A DNA stretch of 64,000 bases from Shewanella metallivivens. GTDB lineage: Bacteria; Pseudomonadota; Gammaproteobacteria; Enterobacterales; Shewanellaceae. Numbering within the stretch: position 1 is the stretch's first letter; every line of letters starts with the position of its first letter. The stretch lies in assembly GCF_028750675.1 (NCBI RefSeq), contig NZ_JAQQPZ010000002.1:435800-499799 (forward strand), written 5' to 3'. Below the pieces are notes generated by a model. It did not search any database, was not told where the DNA came from, and saw only the letters and a list, made by a program, of their open reading frames with translations. Shown piece after piece: positions 53,203-62,628 of this stretch. Both the position numbers and the translations under genes were made by a program.

Positions 53203-54021
53203 TTGAAGATAGGCAATATTGGTCAAATTACATTTTCGTTAGGGTTAGCGATTTTTGCGTTATTGGCAATCAGATTATTTGTTATCCCACAAACACCACA
53301 AAACCCTGAAAAAAACATACTCGGTCAACTGCAAAATATTGACTTAGGAAAAATGCCAGACTTTACTGAAATCAATGACATACCAACTAAAAAGCTAACT
53401 TTCTTCAATTATTTACGGCCAGCGATTGAAGCGCAAAATCAAATCATCATACATGACCGTCAATTTGTTTTAGCAATACTTGAACAAATCGATAATGGTA
53501 TTGGATTAAGTTCTGCAGATGAACAACGCTTACAATCCATTCTTGATAAATACCAATATGATGTAAAATCTTTTACACGCAAAACATTGAATCCTATACT
53601 CAAACGCATTGATATTATTCCGGTTAACATGGTGCTAGTGCAAGCGGCTAATGAAAGTGGTTGGGGCAGCTCACGCTTTGCCACTGAAGGATTTAATTTT
53701 TTTGGTCAATGGTGCTTTACGGAAGGTTGTGGTTTGGTACCAAACTCGCGCGATCAAGGTAAAACTCATGAGGTCGCAGTATTCGACTCGCCAAAAGACT
53801 CAATTATTGCCTATATGATTAACCTAAACACCCATTCTGCATATCGTCTCTTTCGCTCTATTAGGGCGGATTTAAGGGAGCAAAAAATCAAACCGACAGC
53901 AGAAAAGTTAGTGTTCGGTTTGGTTAATTATTCAGAACGCAAACACGAATACATCGATGAACTTCTTGAAATGTTAAAACATAACAAACCATACCTAACA
54001 GGAACTAAAGCCAATGCGTAG
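53203..54021 (+). CDS. Bax-like protein with glucosaminidase domain
   Basis: Protein of 272 residues with one N-terminal membrane helix (ITFSLGLAIFALLAIRLFVI) and a periplasmic glucosaminidase-type domain. The catalytic glutamate is in MVLVQAANESGWGSSRFATEGFNFFGQWCF. NYSERKHEYIDELLEML closes the domain. It resembles E. coli Bax and probably cleaves or binds peptidoglycan glycan strands. The start is TTG at 53203 with GGTAGG about 8 bases before; no ATG fits. It overlaps the next gene by 8 bases. Confidence 0.88.
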   Translation: MKIGNIGQITFSLGLAIFALLAIRLFVIPQTPQNPEKNILGQLQNIDLGKMPDFTEINDIPTKKLTFFNYLRPAIEAQNQIIIHDRQFVLAILEQIDNGIGLSSADEQRLQSILDKYQYDVKSFTRKTLNPILKRIDIIPVNMVLVQAANESGWGSSRFATEGFNFFGQWCFTEGCGLVPNSRDQGKTHEVAVFDSPKDSIIAYMINLNTHSAYRLFRSIRADLREQKIKPTAEKLVFGLVNYSERKHEYIDELLEMLKHNKPYLTGTKANA

Positions 54022-54655
54022 TCGTCCGCTTATTAACGGATTTATTTTTCTTTCATCTATATTGATCATCAGCAACAGTATGGCCGACACTGTTTCTTTA
54101 GAATATGTCGGTTTTTACGATCGTTTAAAGCAAGTCAATAAACAGAATTACCAACTTGTTGAGCTTACTTTTAGTGTTCCTATCACTTCAGATTGCACCA
54201 TAAAGTCTGGCAGTATCACCACCGAAAATGCCACTTACCCTCTGACTTATAGTAAGCAACAACGACTGTTTATTCCGTTTGATGCACAATTAAAGTCTGA
54301 TCGTGGTTTAGTTAATATTGAAGTCGCTGGCGATGCAAGCCAATGTGCAATTGCAATGCAGGTTCGCGCTCGTGATACTCAACAACACTATACACAAGCA
54401 CAATTGTTAGCGCTAAATACTGATATGAATCGGTTGTTAGACGGATTGCAAGGCTTTCCAATGAAGTATTTTAGAAAGCCTATTGATGGTATCAATTTTG
54501 ATTTTGCAAATGAAAATGTCACCGTGAGTATAGATGGCAAAGAGCAGCAGATGACAAATAAATTTACGCTCGAGCTTGCACAAATTAACCAGTTAACGCA
54601 ATTAAGTTTTACTGCCAAGCCTAGTGTGGTTAGCCCATTAGTGTTGAACAAATAA
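54014..54655 (+). CDS. Exported DUF2987 family protein
   Basis: Protein of 213 residues with a signal peptide (LINGFIFLSSILIISNSMADT). I recognise it as the DUF2987 type, found in Shewanella and Vibrio, with LEYVGFYDRLKQVNK and FPMKYFRKPIDGINFDF. It has no predicted catalytic site; two conserved cysteines (SDCTIKSG and SQCAIAM) may form a disulfide in the periplasm. It overlaps the Bax-like gene by 8 bases, so the two are co-translated and may share a cell-wall role. A perfect bidirectional terminator follows. Confidence 0.85.
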   Translation: MRSRPLINGFIFLSSILIISNSMADTVSLEYVGFYDRLKQVNKQNYQLVELTFSVPITSDCTIKSGSITTENATYPLTYSKQQRLFIPFDAQLKSDRGLVNIEVAGDASQCAIAMQVRARDTQQHYTQAQLLALNTDMNRLLDGLQGFPMKYFRKPIDGINFDFANENVTVSIDGKEQQMTNKFTLELAQINQLTQLSFTAKPSVVSPLVLNK

Positions 54656-54681
54656 CAGTAAATAAAAGATGTTATTCATAA

Positions 54682-54713
54682 AAAAATGGCGTTGCAATTG
54701 CAACGCCATTTTT
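54682..54713. terminator. Bidirectional terminator, perfect 32-bp palindrome
   Basis: Arms AAAAATGGCGTTGCAA and TTGCAACGCCATTTTT form a perfect palindrome with A and T tails on both sides, between the convergent DUF2987 and ttcA genes. Confidence 0.92.
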
Positions 54714-54729
54714 ATATCAACAGCTTTGA

Positions 54730-55674
54730 TTATGGTTTAAATGTTGCCACAACATCAATTCGGTTACCTACATCTAAATTAATATGGCCATTATTATTGA
54801 TATCAACGAAATCAAATGCAGGTAAATCAGCATCAGCCACGTCACCATGATTAACGGCATCAGGGTTACGCATGAGTGAGATAAAATCAAATTGCTCACG
54901 GTCAACACCTTGAGAAGGTGCAGTATTTTGCATTGCTGTAAAAATAGTTTCTAAACGACCAGGTGCTTGTTTATCCCAAAGCTTAAGCATGTTTTTAATT
55001 TCTCCACGCTTAAGGTTTTCTTGTGAACCACATAAGTTACACGGAATGATAGGAAACTCTTTCAACACAGAATAAGCTTCAATGTCTTTTTCACGGCAAT
55101 AAGCTAATGGACGGATCACCATATTAGCACCGTCATCAGACAGTAATTTAGGTGGCATCGCTTTGAGTTTGCCACCATAAAACATGTTCAAAAACAGGGT
55201 TTCAATAATGTCATCGCGATGATGCCCTAAGGCGATTTTGGTTGCACCAATGTGCTGTGCAAAACCATATAAGGTTCCACGGCGTAATCGTGAACATAAT
55301 GCACAGGTGGTTTTACCTTCAGGCACTTTTTCTTTAACGATAGAGTAGGTGTCTTTTTCGAGGATATGATATGCCACGCCTAACTTATCTAAGTAAGCAG
55401 GTAACACATCTTCAGGAAAGCCAGGTTGTTTTTGGTCTAGGTTAACTGCAACGATTTCAAATTTAATTGGAGCACGTTGTTGAAGGTTCATTAAAATATC
55501 TAGCATAGTGTAACTGTCTTTACCGCCAGACAAGCAACACATGACGCGATCGCCATCTTCAATCATGTTGTAATCAGCAATCGCTGAACCCACTTCACGT
55601 CTCAAACGCTTTTGCAGTTTATTCATGCGAGTAATATTTTTTTTAACGAGTGTTTCGACTTCAACGTCAGACAT
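54730..55674 (-). CDS. ttcA: tRNA 2-thiocytidine biosynthesis protein TtcA
   Basis: Thiolates cytidine 32 of certain tRNAs using ATP and an Fe-S cluster. It has 314 residues. The PP-loop is SGGKDS at 49-54. The cluster cysteines are C124 and C127 in [12 protein letters not shown], with further cysteines in [33 protein letters not shown] is also characteristic. It is in the same direction as uspE and etrA but separated from uspE by 88 bases. Confidence 0.96.
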   Translation of the reverse strand: MSDVEVETLVKKNITRMNKLQKRLRREVGSAIADYNMIEDGDRVMCCLSGGKDSYTMLDILMNLQQRAPIKFEIVAVNLDQKQPGFPEDVLPAYLDKLGVAYHILEKDTYSIVKEKVPEGKTTCALCSRLRRGTLYGFAQHIGATKIALGHHRDDIIETLFLNMFYGGKLKAMPPKLLSDDGANMVIRPLAYCREKDIEAYSVLKEFPIIPCNLCGSQENLKRGEIKNMLKLWDKQAPGRLETIFTAMQNTAPSQGVDREQFDFISLMRNPDAVNHGDVADADLPAFDFVDINNNGHINLDVGNRIDVVATFKP

Positions 55675-55762
55675 AAAATGCGCCCAGTAACCAAGTGTTT
55701 CAGGGCGCGTATTATTCCAGTAATCGAGGGCAGGGTAAAGAGTTTACCTTACTCTATATCGA

Positions 55763-56692
55763 CTATTCTTCTAAAGGAGATTTATATCCGTTAGGTTTAA
55801 TCGCTAATAAGTCGCAATTAATACTATCGATGACATGCTCAGCCGTATTACCTATCAATGCAGCTGAAAAACCAGTACGACCGACAGTACCAAGGACCAC
55901 AAGTTCTGCGTCTAATTTACTGGCCAGCTCAGGAATAACATCTTCAGGTAAACCTTCTTCCACATGGCAATTTTCTAGTGGAATGTTATACGCCTGAGCA
56001 AGGTACTGCACGCGTTGCTCATGCTGCATTCTCACGGTATTGTTATAGATGTTGGCATCAAAGTCAGGCAGTTCAATTGCTAAATTGACTGGCGTGCCGG
56101 GATAACCATTCACTAGATGAACGCTAGCGGAGAACTTTTTAGCTAAATCAAGGGCGTGGGAAATGATTTTGCCATTTAACGTTTGATGATCATCATCTTC
56201 GCTGACCACATTTACCGCACAAACAATTTTACCCGCTACTGGCCAATCATGTTCTTTAACCATTAATACAGGTACTGGCGATTTACGCATTAAATGCCAA
56301 TCAGTAGGCGTGAATATTACGGCTTTAAGTTTGTCATGTTGATGGGTGCTTTTGACGATTAAATCAAAGCCGCCATTGATAGCAAAATTAATCACACTTT
56401 CAAAAGGACGGTTATGCCAAACCACTTCGGTGTTTATGGTGAGCTTTTTATTGCTAAACCCACTAATGGCACTCTCTAACCAAGCGATACGTTGATCAAT
56501 AACGCCCTGGCGCATCGCTTCACGTTCTTGGCTAGACAGAATTGAGGTCATTTCATAAGAGAAATCGAAAATGGATAAAAATGCTGTGATTTCAGCATTA
56601 CTTTTAGAGGCCAGTTCCACTGCACGTGCTAATGCAGGTTGATGATCAGTCGTTGGATTAATCACCACTAAAATCTTTTTATAATCCTTCAT
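55763..56692 (-). CDS. uspE: Universal stress protein UspE
   Basis: Tandem universal-stress-protein protein of 309 residues with two Usp domains (about 1-150 and 155-305). The first begins KKILVVINPTTDHQPALARAVELA. The second ends LVVLGTVGRTGFSAALIGNTAEHVID, the ATP-binding G-x2-G-x9-G pattern. In E. coli it affects motility, adhesion and stress survival and, as here, is a neighbour of fnr. GGAGG before the ATG is a good ribosome site. The order uspE next to etrA is conserved in Shewanella as I remember it. Confidence 0.94.
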   Translation of the reverse strand: MKDYKKILVVINPTTDHQPALARAVELASKSNAEITAFLSIFDFSYEMTSILSSQEREAMRQGVIDQRIAWLESAISGFSNKKLTINTEVVWHNRPFESVINFAINGGFDLIVKSTHQHDKLKAVIFTPTDWHLMRKSPVPVLMVKEHDWPVAGKIVCAVNVVSEDDDHQTLNGKIISHALDLAKKFSASVHLVNGYPGTPVNLAIELPDFDANIYNNTVRMQHEQRVQYLAQAYNIPLENCHVEEGLPEDVIPELASKLDAELVVLGTVGRTGFSAALIGNTAEHVIDSINCDLLAIKPNGYKSPLEE

Positions 56693-56789
56693 ATAACCTC
56701 CAAAGCTGTTGAATTTATTTTATTTTAACTAAATACAGTATTACCGTTTCCTAATAAATAAACCATGAGGTAGATCATACAAATTCATT

Positions 56790-57542
56790 TTAAGTTGCAA
56801 TACGAGAGCTGCCTGCCAATTGAGCAAGTGCGTCGTTGTCGACAATACTGATGTATTTGCCATTGACTTCTATCAAGCCAGCTTTTTGAAAACGTCCGAG
56901 TAAACGGCTGATTGTTTCGACAGTCAGACCGAGATAGTTACCAATGTCACCGCGTGTCATGGTTAATCTAAATTCTTTATTTGAAAACCCACGGCTGCCA
57001 AATCGCTTGGCAAGATTACTGATAAATGCCGCAAGACGTTCTTCAGCGTTCTTTTTCGAAAGCAATAGAATCATCTCTTGATCGCTCATGATTTCACTGC
57101 TCATTAAGCGCATAATTTGTTGACGTAATTTAGGCATGGTACCGGCGAGGGTATCGAGAGTATCAAATGGGATTTCACATACCATTGATGTTTCGAGCGC
57201 TTGAGCAAAACTTTGATGCAGTTGAGCATGTATACCATCAAACCCAATAACGTCGCCAGCAAGATGAAAACCTGTAATTTGTTCATCACCTTGCTCTGTA
57301 ATAGTATAGCTTTTAATGGTCCCTGAGCGGATTGCGTACAGGGATTTTAAACCATCACCTGATTTAAAGATGAGATCACCTTTTTGAATGGGCTTTTTAC
57401 GCTCAATAATATTATCTAGTTTATCAAGCTCATCATTATTCAACGTAAAAGGAATACATAAAGATTCCATACTGCAATCGTGGCAATGAATTGCACAACC
57501 GCTGGTTGATGGTCGACGAGCTTTATTTAGATCTGAAGTCAT
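56790..57542 (-). CDS. etrA: Anaerobic regulator EtrA (FNR homologue)
   Basis: Oxygen-sensing transcription regulator of 250 residues. An oxygen-labile [4Fe-4S] cluster is bound by C20, C23, C29 ([14 protein letters not shown] region) and C122 (TSMVCEIP), the same numbering as E. coli FNR when the ATG at 57542 is used. A TTG two codons upstream is also in frame but less likely. The effector domain continues as [16 protein letters not shown], and the helix-turn-helix is in [23 protein letters not shown] with the FNR-specific Glu, Ser and Arg. It likely controls the adjacent cbb3 oxidase genes and the anaerobic respiration genes. Confidence 0.96.
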   Translation of the reverse strand: MTSDLNKARRPSTSGCAIHCHDCSMESLCIPFTLNNDELDKLDNIIERKKPIQKGDLIFKSGDGLKSLYAIRSGTIKSYTITEQGDEQITGFHLAGDVIGFDGIHAQLHQSFAQALETSMVCEIPFDTLDTLAGTMPKLRQQIMRLMSSEIMSDQEMILLLSKKNAEERLAAFISNLAKRFGSRGFSNKEFRLTMTRGDIGNYLGLTVETISRLLGRFQKAGLIEVNGKYISIVDNDALAQLAGSSRIAT

Positions 57543-57597
57543 ACCCAATCTCAGTTGATGTAAACATTAACATAATAAACCAAATTGTTATTACTAA

Positions 57598-58287
57598 CTA
57601 GTTTAGCTGGCTAAAAGCAATATAAAGTGTTTGTAAACCAAAGAGCACTAACAATAAGCCACTCAACAGTCTAACCGCTTTCTTTTGTACCCAATTAGCG
57701 AGTGTTTTAGCCGCTACGCCAGCTGCGAGTAAAGCAGGCAATGTGCCAAGGCCAAAGGCAAACATAATCAGACCACCTTGAAGTGCGCTGCCAGAAGCAA
57801 CTGACCATGTTAAGGTACTGTAAACTAAGCCGCAGGGTAACCAACCCCATACCATTCCTGCCAAAAGTGCTTGTCGAGGGTGCTTAATGGGTAACACTTT
57901 ATGCGTTAAAGGCTGTAAATAGCGCCATAAAATTTTGCCTAATCGTTCAATATGAACAATACCAGACCAAATTTGCGCAATGTATAGTCCGGTACATATC
58001 ATCATGATCCCGGCAAAAATTCGCAATACTAATAAATAGGTATCTGCATCAAATAAGTGACCTAGCGCAGATGCACTCGCACCCACAAACGCACCGGCAA
58101 GGGTATAGCTTGTAATTCGGCCAAGGTTGTAACTAAGCAAAAAGGTTAATTGGTTGGCTAATTGATTTGTGCCACGATTAGGGATATTAGCTGAAAAAGC
58201 ACCAATCAGGCCGCCGCACATCCCAAAACAATGGGCTGCACCCATGAGCCCAACTAAAAAAGCACCACCAACATTATATTCAATCAT
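57598..58287 (-). CDS. Sulfite exporter TauE/SafE family membrane protein (cco-linked)
   Basis: Inner-membrane protein of 229 residues with six hydrophobic segments. It starts NVGGAFLVGLMGAAHCFGMCGGLIGAFSA and has LLAGMVWGWLPCGLVYSTLTWS, the AHCxGMCGG and WGxLPCGLVY motifs of the cytochrome-biogenesis-like (UreH/DsbD-type) transporters. The cysteines and histidine suggest copper or reductant transport. It lies 5 bases after ccoS, on the same transcript, so a role in copper delivery to, or assembly of, the cbb3 oxidase is likely. Confidence 0.9.
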   Translation of the reverse strand: MIEYNVGGAFLVGLMGAAHCFGMCGGLIGAFSANIPNRGTNQLANQLTFLLSYNLGRITSYTLAGAFVGASASALGHLFDADTYLLVLRIFAGIMMICTGLYIAQIWSGIVHIERLGKILWRYLQPLTHKVLPIKHPRQALLAGMVWGWLPCGLVYSTLTWSVASGSALQGGLIMFAFGLGTLPALLAAGVAAKTLANWVQKKAVRLLSGLLLVLFGLQTLYIAFSQLN

Positions 58288-58292
58288 AACGA

Positions 58293-58481
58293 TTACTCAG
58301 TTTTTGTTGGCTTTTTGTCTGCATTAGCAGATGGTGTTATTTGCTCATCATCAAATAAAATTGACACACTTTGACGGTCTAAATCGTCAAATTGTTCAGA
58401 TTTAACCGCCCAAAAAAAGATAGCAACAGCAATAAGCACAAACAACATTGCTATAGGGATTAATACATAGATGATACTCAT
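58293..58481 (-). CDS. ccoS: Cytochrome cbb3 oxidase maturation protein CcoS
   Basis: Small protein of 62 residues with one N-terminal membrane helix (IIYVLIPIAMLFVLIAVAIFFWAV) and an acidic tail (QFDDLDRQSVSILFDDEQ). Both are typical of CcoS, which is needed to insert cofactors into the oxidase. Its ATG overlaps the ccoI stop by 4 bases (ATGA). Confidence 0.95.
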   Translation of the reverse strand: MSIIYVLIPIAMLFVLIAVAIFFWAVKSEQFDDLDRQSVSILFDDEQITPSANADKKPTKTE

Positions 58482-60871
58482 AGCTTTATCCTAAGTAGCC
58501 TTAAACTGTTAGACACAACAATCAGTGAGCTAACAGACATACCAATAGCGGCGAGATAGGGAGCAACATGGCCCGTTACCGCTAAAGGTAAAATAATCAC
58601 GTTATAGGCAAACGCCCATAATAAATTTTGATGAATAATTCGTTGTGCTTGTTTAGCTACTGTAATCGCATCGTTAAAACGTGACAAGTGATCGCCAAGC
58701 AATATCAGATCTGCACTGTTTTTAGCAATAGCACTGCCACTGCCCATCGCGACAGACAGGTTAGCTCCTGCTAAAACAGGCGCGTCATTAATACCATCAC
58801 CAAACATAGCCACTTTTTTAGTTTGTTGTAATTGATTTATTAATGACAGTTTACCTTGAGGTGACAATCCAGCGTGAACATCTGTAATCCCTAAGGTTTT
58901 GGCTAAATACTCTACATGACCAGAATTGTCACCACTGGCAATACTTAAGTCGATTTTAGCTTGAGTTAATTTGTCGACTGTATGTTTACTGTCTACGCGT
59001 AATTGGTCGAGCAACTCAATAGTGGCAACTAACTGATTGTCTATCGACATGTAAATCAACTGAGAATGCTGCACATTGAGATCAGATAAAGACGCGTGGG
59101 GTATTACAAATGCATGTTTACCTATCCTAACACGTTGATTGTCTACACAAGCGGCAATGCCCAAACCGACATGGTGTTCAATGTCGGTCACATTAAAGCG
59201 ATTATCAAAGTAAGGTGCAAATGCTTGAGCAATTGGATGCAATGAACCTTGTTCAATAGCCGCAGCAAGCGCAAGAATGTACTCAGGTTGACAATCATTT
59301 TCTAGGATGACTTCACCAATCGACAATTGTCCGCAAGTTAAGGTGCCGGTTTTATCAAACACGACATGATTAATTTGTGTCAGTTTTTCAAATACACCAG
59401 CTTTGCGAGTAATGATACCTAATTGGGTAAAAATAGCCGTTGCGCAGGTAACGGCAGTAGGTGTTGCTAATGCAAGTGCACAAGGGCAGGTTGCCACTAA
59501 AACCGATAAGGTAACCCAAAATGCATCTTCGGGAGATATAAAATGCCAAACAATATAAGTAACTAATGCTATTGATAAAATTGTTGCAGAAAAATACCTC
59601 GCCAGTCTGTCGGCAACCAATGCAATAGCAGGCTTATTATTAGACGCGAGCTCTTGTAAACGGATAATTTCAGCAACAAGTTGATCTTGCCCTAAAGCCG
59701 ACACCTTAACTTGTAAAGGCTGTTCAACATTGATGGTACCAGCATAAACCGGGTCATTTAATTGTTTGGTTATTGGCATTTGCTCACCAGTGAGCATAGC
59801 TTCATTGGCACTCGACTGACCAGAAACAACAACGGCATCAGCAGCAATGACCTCACCAGGTTTAACTAAAATCACATCACCAACACGAAGTTGTTTTGCC
59901 GCGATTTCAGTCGTTTGACCGTTTTGAATTAAGTGAGCCGTCAGCGGAATAAGTTTATGTAAATTACTCGAGTTAATAGAGGCTTTTTGTCGTGCAGTTT
60001 GCTCAAAATAACGCCCAAGCAATAAGAAAAAGGTAAACATGGATACCGATTCAAAGTACACCTCACCATTACCTTGTACCGTGGCAATACAACTGGCAAT
60101 AAACGCACCGCCAATGGCAATCGAGACCGACACATCCATATTGAGCTTGCCACTGAGTAAACTTCGCAGCGCACTAAAATAAAATGGTTGTGCAGAGTAC
60201 AGCACAACTGGTGCGGCAAAAATTAAACTGACCCAGCGGAAATAATCCCTAAATTCAACGTCTAAATCTGTAAAGTAGCCAGTGTATAAGGCAAGGGCGA
60301 ACATCATCACTTGCATGGTTGCAAAGCCGGCTAAACCTAAACGCAGTAAAAACTTACGACTGTCAGCTTTAGACTGTTTTTCTTGTTCATCAACTTGGTA
60401 AGGCGCCGCTTGATAACCAATTTGGCTAATAAGCTGTAAAATCTCACTTAACTGAATAGTCTTATTGTTCCAACTCACTAATGCTCGCTGAGTCGTTGAG
60501 TTAACCTGGACGTTGTTGACACCGGCAACGGGTTTTAATTTGTGTTCAATTAACCAAGCACATGCCGCGCAGGTTATGCCGTCAATCGATAATGACGTTG
60601 AGTCAATATCGCCTTGTTTATGTACAAAGTCTTGTTGCACTTCAGGGAGGTCATAGGCACTGTATTGCGTTAATTGCTCTGGCACTAATGCAGTTTGTCG
60701 ATTACCCGGTTCACTGCGAAATTGATAATAACTACTTAAGCCTGCATCCATAATCGCTTGCGATACAGCTTGGCAACCCGGGCAACACATAGGCTGTGCT
60801 TGCCCGTTGATGACTGTAGTAAATTGCGTTCCGGTCGTAACGGGTTCATTACAATGAAAACAGAGTGTCAT
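58478..60871 (-). CDS. ccoI: Copper-transporting P1B-type ATPase CcoI (FixI)
   Basis: Copper P-type ATPase of 797 residues that supplies copper for cbb3 oxidase assembly. An N-terminal zinc-ribbon-like region (CFHCNEP and MCCPGCQAV) precedes a heavy-metal-associated domain with the copper site ITCAACAW (C101, C104). The transmembrane copper motif is ATCPCALALATPT, and the phosphorylation site is FDKTGTLTCG. TGE appears as MLTGEQMPI, and the hinge is MFGDGINDAPVL. The domain order and eight membrane segments fit FixI/CcoI. It lies 3 bases after ccoH and overlaps ccoS. Confidence 0.97.
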   Translation of the reverse strand: MTLCFHCNEPVTTGTQFTTVINGQAQPMCCPGCQAVSQAIMDAGLSSYYQFRSEPGNRQTALVPEQLTQYSAYDLPEVQQDFVHKQGDIDSTSLSIDGITCAACAWLIEHKLKPVAGVNNVQVNSTTQRALVSWNNKTIQLSEILQLISQIGYQAAPYQVDEQEKQSKADSRKFLLRLGLAGFATMQVMMFALALYTGYFTDLDVEFRDYFRWVSLIFAAPVVLYSAQPFYFSALRSLLSGKLNMDVSVSIAIGGAFIASCIATVQGNGEVYFESVSMFTFFLLLGRYFEQTARQKASINSSNLHKLIPLTAHLIQNGQTTEIAAKQLRVGDVILVKPGEVIAADAVVVSGQSSANEAMLTGEQMPITKQLNDPVYAGTINVEQPLQVKVSALGQDQLVAEIIRLQELASNNKPAIALVADRLARYFSATILSIALVTYIVWHFISPEDAFWVTLSVLVATCPCALALATPTAVTCATAIFTQLGIITRKAGVFEKLTQINHVVFDKTGTLTCGQLSIGEVILENDCQPEYILALAAAIEQGSLHPIAQAFAPYFDNRFNVTDIEHHVGLGIAACVDNQRVRIGKHAFVIPHASLSDLNVQHSQLIYMSIDNQLVATIELLDQLRVDSKHTVDKLTQAKIDLSIASGDNSGHVEYLAKTLGITDVHAGLSPQGKLSLINQLQQTKKVAMFGDGINDAPVLAGANLSVAMGSGSAIAKNSADLILLGDHLSRFNDAITVAKQAQRIIHQNLLWAFAYNVIILPLAVTGHVAPYLAAIGMSVSSLIVVSNSLRLLRIKL

Positions 60872-60874
60872 GGA

Positions 60875-61354
60875 TTAGTTCAGCCAATATTCAACGTCAT
60901 CTTTAATATCGATACGTTGTTGAATACGCCATTTACCGTCAAAACCTTCAATACGCACTTCCCAAGGGCCGCTAATGGCCTCCGTTAACGGAATGCGATA
61001 AACATAATTGGCATCGGCTGTTGCCTGGATATTAAAATCTTTTTCTTCAATGGTAGGGTGATAAAACTTTACGTTTAATGCAGCACGATATTCTGGGCCA
61101 CCTTGTTGGGTGATCAATAGGGATTCATCAGTCACTTTAATTAAGAATTTCATGCCAATTTGTTGTGCGTATTTTATTTTACGCAGGTCCATATTGATGC
61201 CTTTGCCTTCTTTATAGTATTCATCTGCCACCAATGAGTCAGAATTATCTAACGCAATTTTTAATGTGGTTAAGCTGGCAATCACTGCACACATTGGTAA
61301 AACGATTAAAAACCAAGGCCAAAACTGTTTATACCAAGGGACTTGCTTAGACAT
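60875..61354 (-). CDS. ccoH: Cytochrome cbb3 oxidase assembly protein CcoH (FixH)
   Basis: FixH-family protein of 159 residues with one membrane helix (FWPWFLIVLPMCAVIASLTTLKIAL), followed by DEYYKEGKGINMDLRK, the family signature, and a periplasmic beta-rich domain ending GPWEVRIEGFDGKWRIQQRIDI. It binds or positions the ATPase and assembly intermediates of the oxidase. It is the first gene of the ccoHIS group. A terminator stands between it and ccoP, so ccoHIS probably has its own promoter or depends on read-through. Confidence 0.93.
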   Translation of the reverse strand: MSKQVPWYKQFWPWFLIVLPMCAVIASLTTLKIALDNSDSLVADEYYKEGKGINMDLRKIKYAQQIGMKFLIKVTDESLLITQQGGPEYRAALNVKFYHPTIEEKDFNIQATADANYVYRIPLTEAISGPWEVRIEGFDGKWRIQQRIDIKDDVEYWLN

Positions 61355-61420
61355 AATTCTTCCTAAAAACCTATTAAATTAACCGCACTATTTTAACGCG
61401 TAACGGCTTAATAATCACTT

Positions 61421-61454
61421 AAAAAAAAGGCCTCGATTAAATCGAGGCCTTTTT
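61421..61454 (-). terminator. Terminator at the end of ccoNOQP
   Basis: Stem AAAAAGGCCTCGAT / ATCGAGGCCTTTTT, 14 bp and perfect, with A and T tails. It lies 14 bases after the ccoP stop and 66 bases before the ccoH start. Confidence 0.9.
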
Positions 61455-61468
61455 ATCAGTATTGTTAA

Positions 61469-62443
61469 CTATTTGTTTGATAAGCTATAAACATAAGCTG
61501 CAATCACATGGACTTTCTCTTCACCGAGAATGTCTTTCCAAGCCGGCATGACACCCGCACGGCCATTAACAATCGATTCAGAAATGACGCCACGACTACC
61601 GCCATATAACCACACGTTATCTGTTAGGTTAGGGGCACCCATGAACTTGTTCCCTTTTGCATCCATACCATGACATGCAAAACAACCTTTCATAAATGAA
61701 CCTTGACCTTGTGCAGCTAATGCTTCGTCGTGCTCACCACCAGACAGTTTAATGACGTATTCAGCTAGACCTTTAATCTCGCTGTCTTCGATAGGTAAAC
61801 CACCTTTAGGCGGCATCATACCGTTACGACCATTCATTAACGTGGTTTTAATTGTGGCTAAATCACCACCATATAACCAATCGTCATCAGTTAGGTTAGG
61901 GAAGCCTTTTGAGCCACGAGCATCAGAACCATGACATTGAGCGCAGTTTTGTAAAAACAAACGGCCACCCACTTTCAATGCTTCTTCGTCCTTAACTAAC
62001 TCTTCTAGCGGCGTGGCGAGATAAGCAGCAAAAATAGGACCATATTTTTCGTCAGCTTGCGCGACTTCGCGGTCATATTGTGACAAACGATTTTCTGCCT
62101 TGGCTGCTTCAAGTGCTGCAGCTGAGTCAGCTTTAAGACCTTGTTCAGTACCAATGCTTTGGTTAGAACTTGTCCAACCAAACAAACCTTTGTAGTTACC
62201 AAGGCCTGGGTATAGAGCTAAATAGATCACACCGAACACGATAGTAAGGTAGAACATATAAGCCCACCACTTTGGTAGTGGGTTGTTTAGTTCTTCAATT
62301 CCATCAAACTCGTGGCCCATTGATTTACCTTCTTCAACACCGGTGTAGTTTTTATTCACCACTTTTAGAAGGATAAAACAACCAACAATGACCACAATAG
62401 TCAGTACAGAAATCCAAATGCTCCAGAAGTTACTCATAATCAT
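61469..62443 (-). CDS. ccoP: Cytochrome c oxidase cbb3-type subunit III (CcoP)
   Basis: Dihaem cytochrome subunit of 324 residues that passes electrons to the catalytic subunit. Two N-terminal membrane helices (about 8-27 and 60-78) precede a periplasmic part with two CxxCH haem sites, CAQCH at 167-171 and CFACH at 254-258, each followed by a Met-containing loop (NGMMPP and AGVMPAW). The ATG at 62443 overlaps the ccoQ stop (TAATG). Confidence 0.97.
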   Translation of the reverse strand: MIMSNFWSIWISVLTIVVIVGCFILLKVVNKNYTGVEEGKSMGHEFDGIEELNNPLPKWWAYMFYLTIVFGVIYLALYPGLGNYKGLFGWTSSNQSIGTEQGLKADSAAALEAAKAENRLSQYDREVAQADEKYGPIFAAYLATPLEELVKDEEALKVGGRLFLQNCAQCHGSDARGSKGFPNLTDDDWLYGGDLATIKTTLMNGRNGMMPPKGGLPIEDSEIKGLAEYVIKLSGGEHDEALAAQGQGSFMKGCFACHGMDAKGNKFMGAPNLTDNVWLYGGSRGVISESIVNGRAGVMPAWKDILGEEKVHVIAAYVYSLSNK

Positions 62444-62619
62444 TACTTCTGCTCTCCTGAGTCTTTAGACATTTTTGCCAGTTCATCATCTGAAAATACT
62501 AAGTTAGCCGCTTCGTCAAATTTAGACTTGCTGTGCTTACTGTATGCCCAGTAAAAAATGCCGACAAAAGTCACCATTACAATAATGGTTAAAATGCCTT
62601 GAAAAGTACCGTAATCCAT
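62443..62619 (-). CDS. ccoQ: Cytochrome c oxidase cbb3-type subunit IV (CcoQ)
   Basis: Small protein of 58 residues beginning MDYGTFQGILTIIVMVTFVG, with one membrane helix followed by a charged tail ending SKDSGEQK. Its size, helix position and place between ccoO and ccoP identify it as CcoQ, which stabilises the oxidase complex. Its stop codon overlaps the ccoP start by one base, and a GGAGG-type site (GGAGGCAAT) precedes its ATG. Confidence 0.93.
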   Translation of the reverse strand: MDYGTFQGILTIIVMVTFVGIFYWAYSKHSKSKFDEAANLVFSDDELAKMSKDSGEQK

Positions 62620-62628
62620 TATTGCCTC

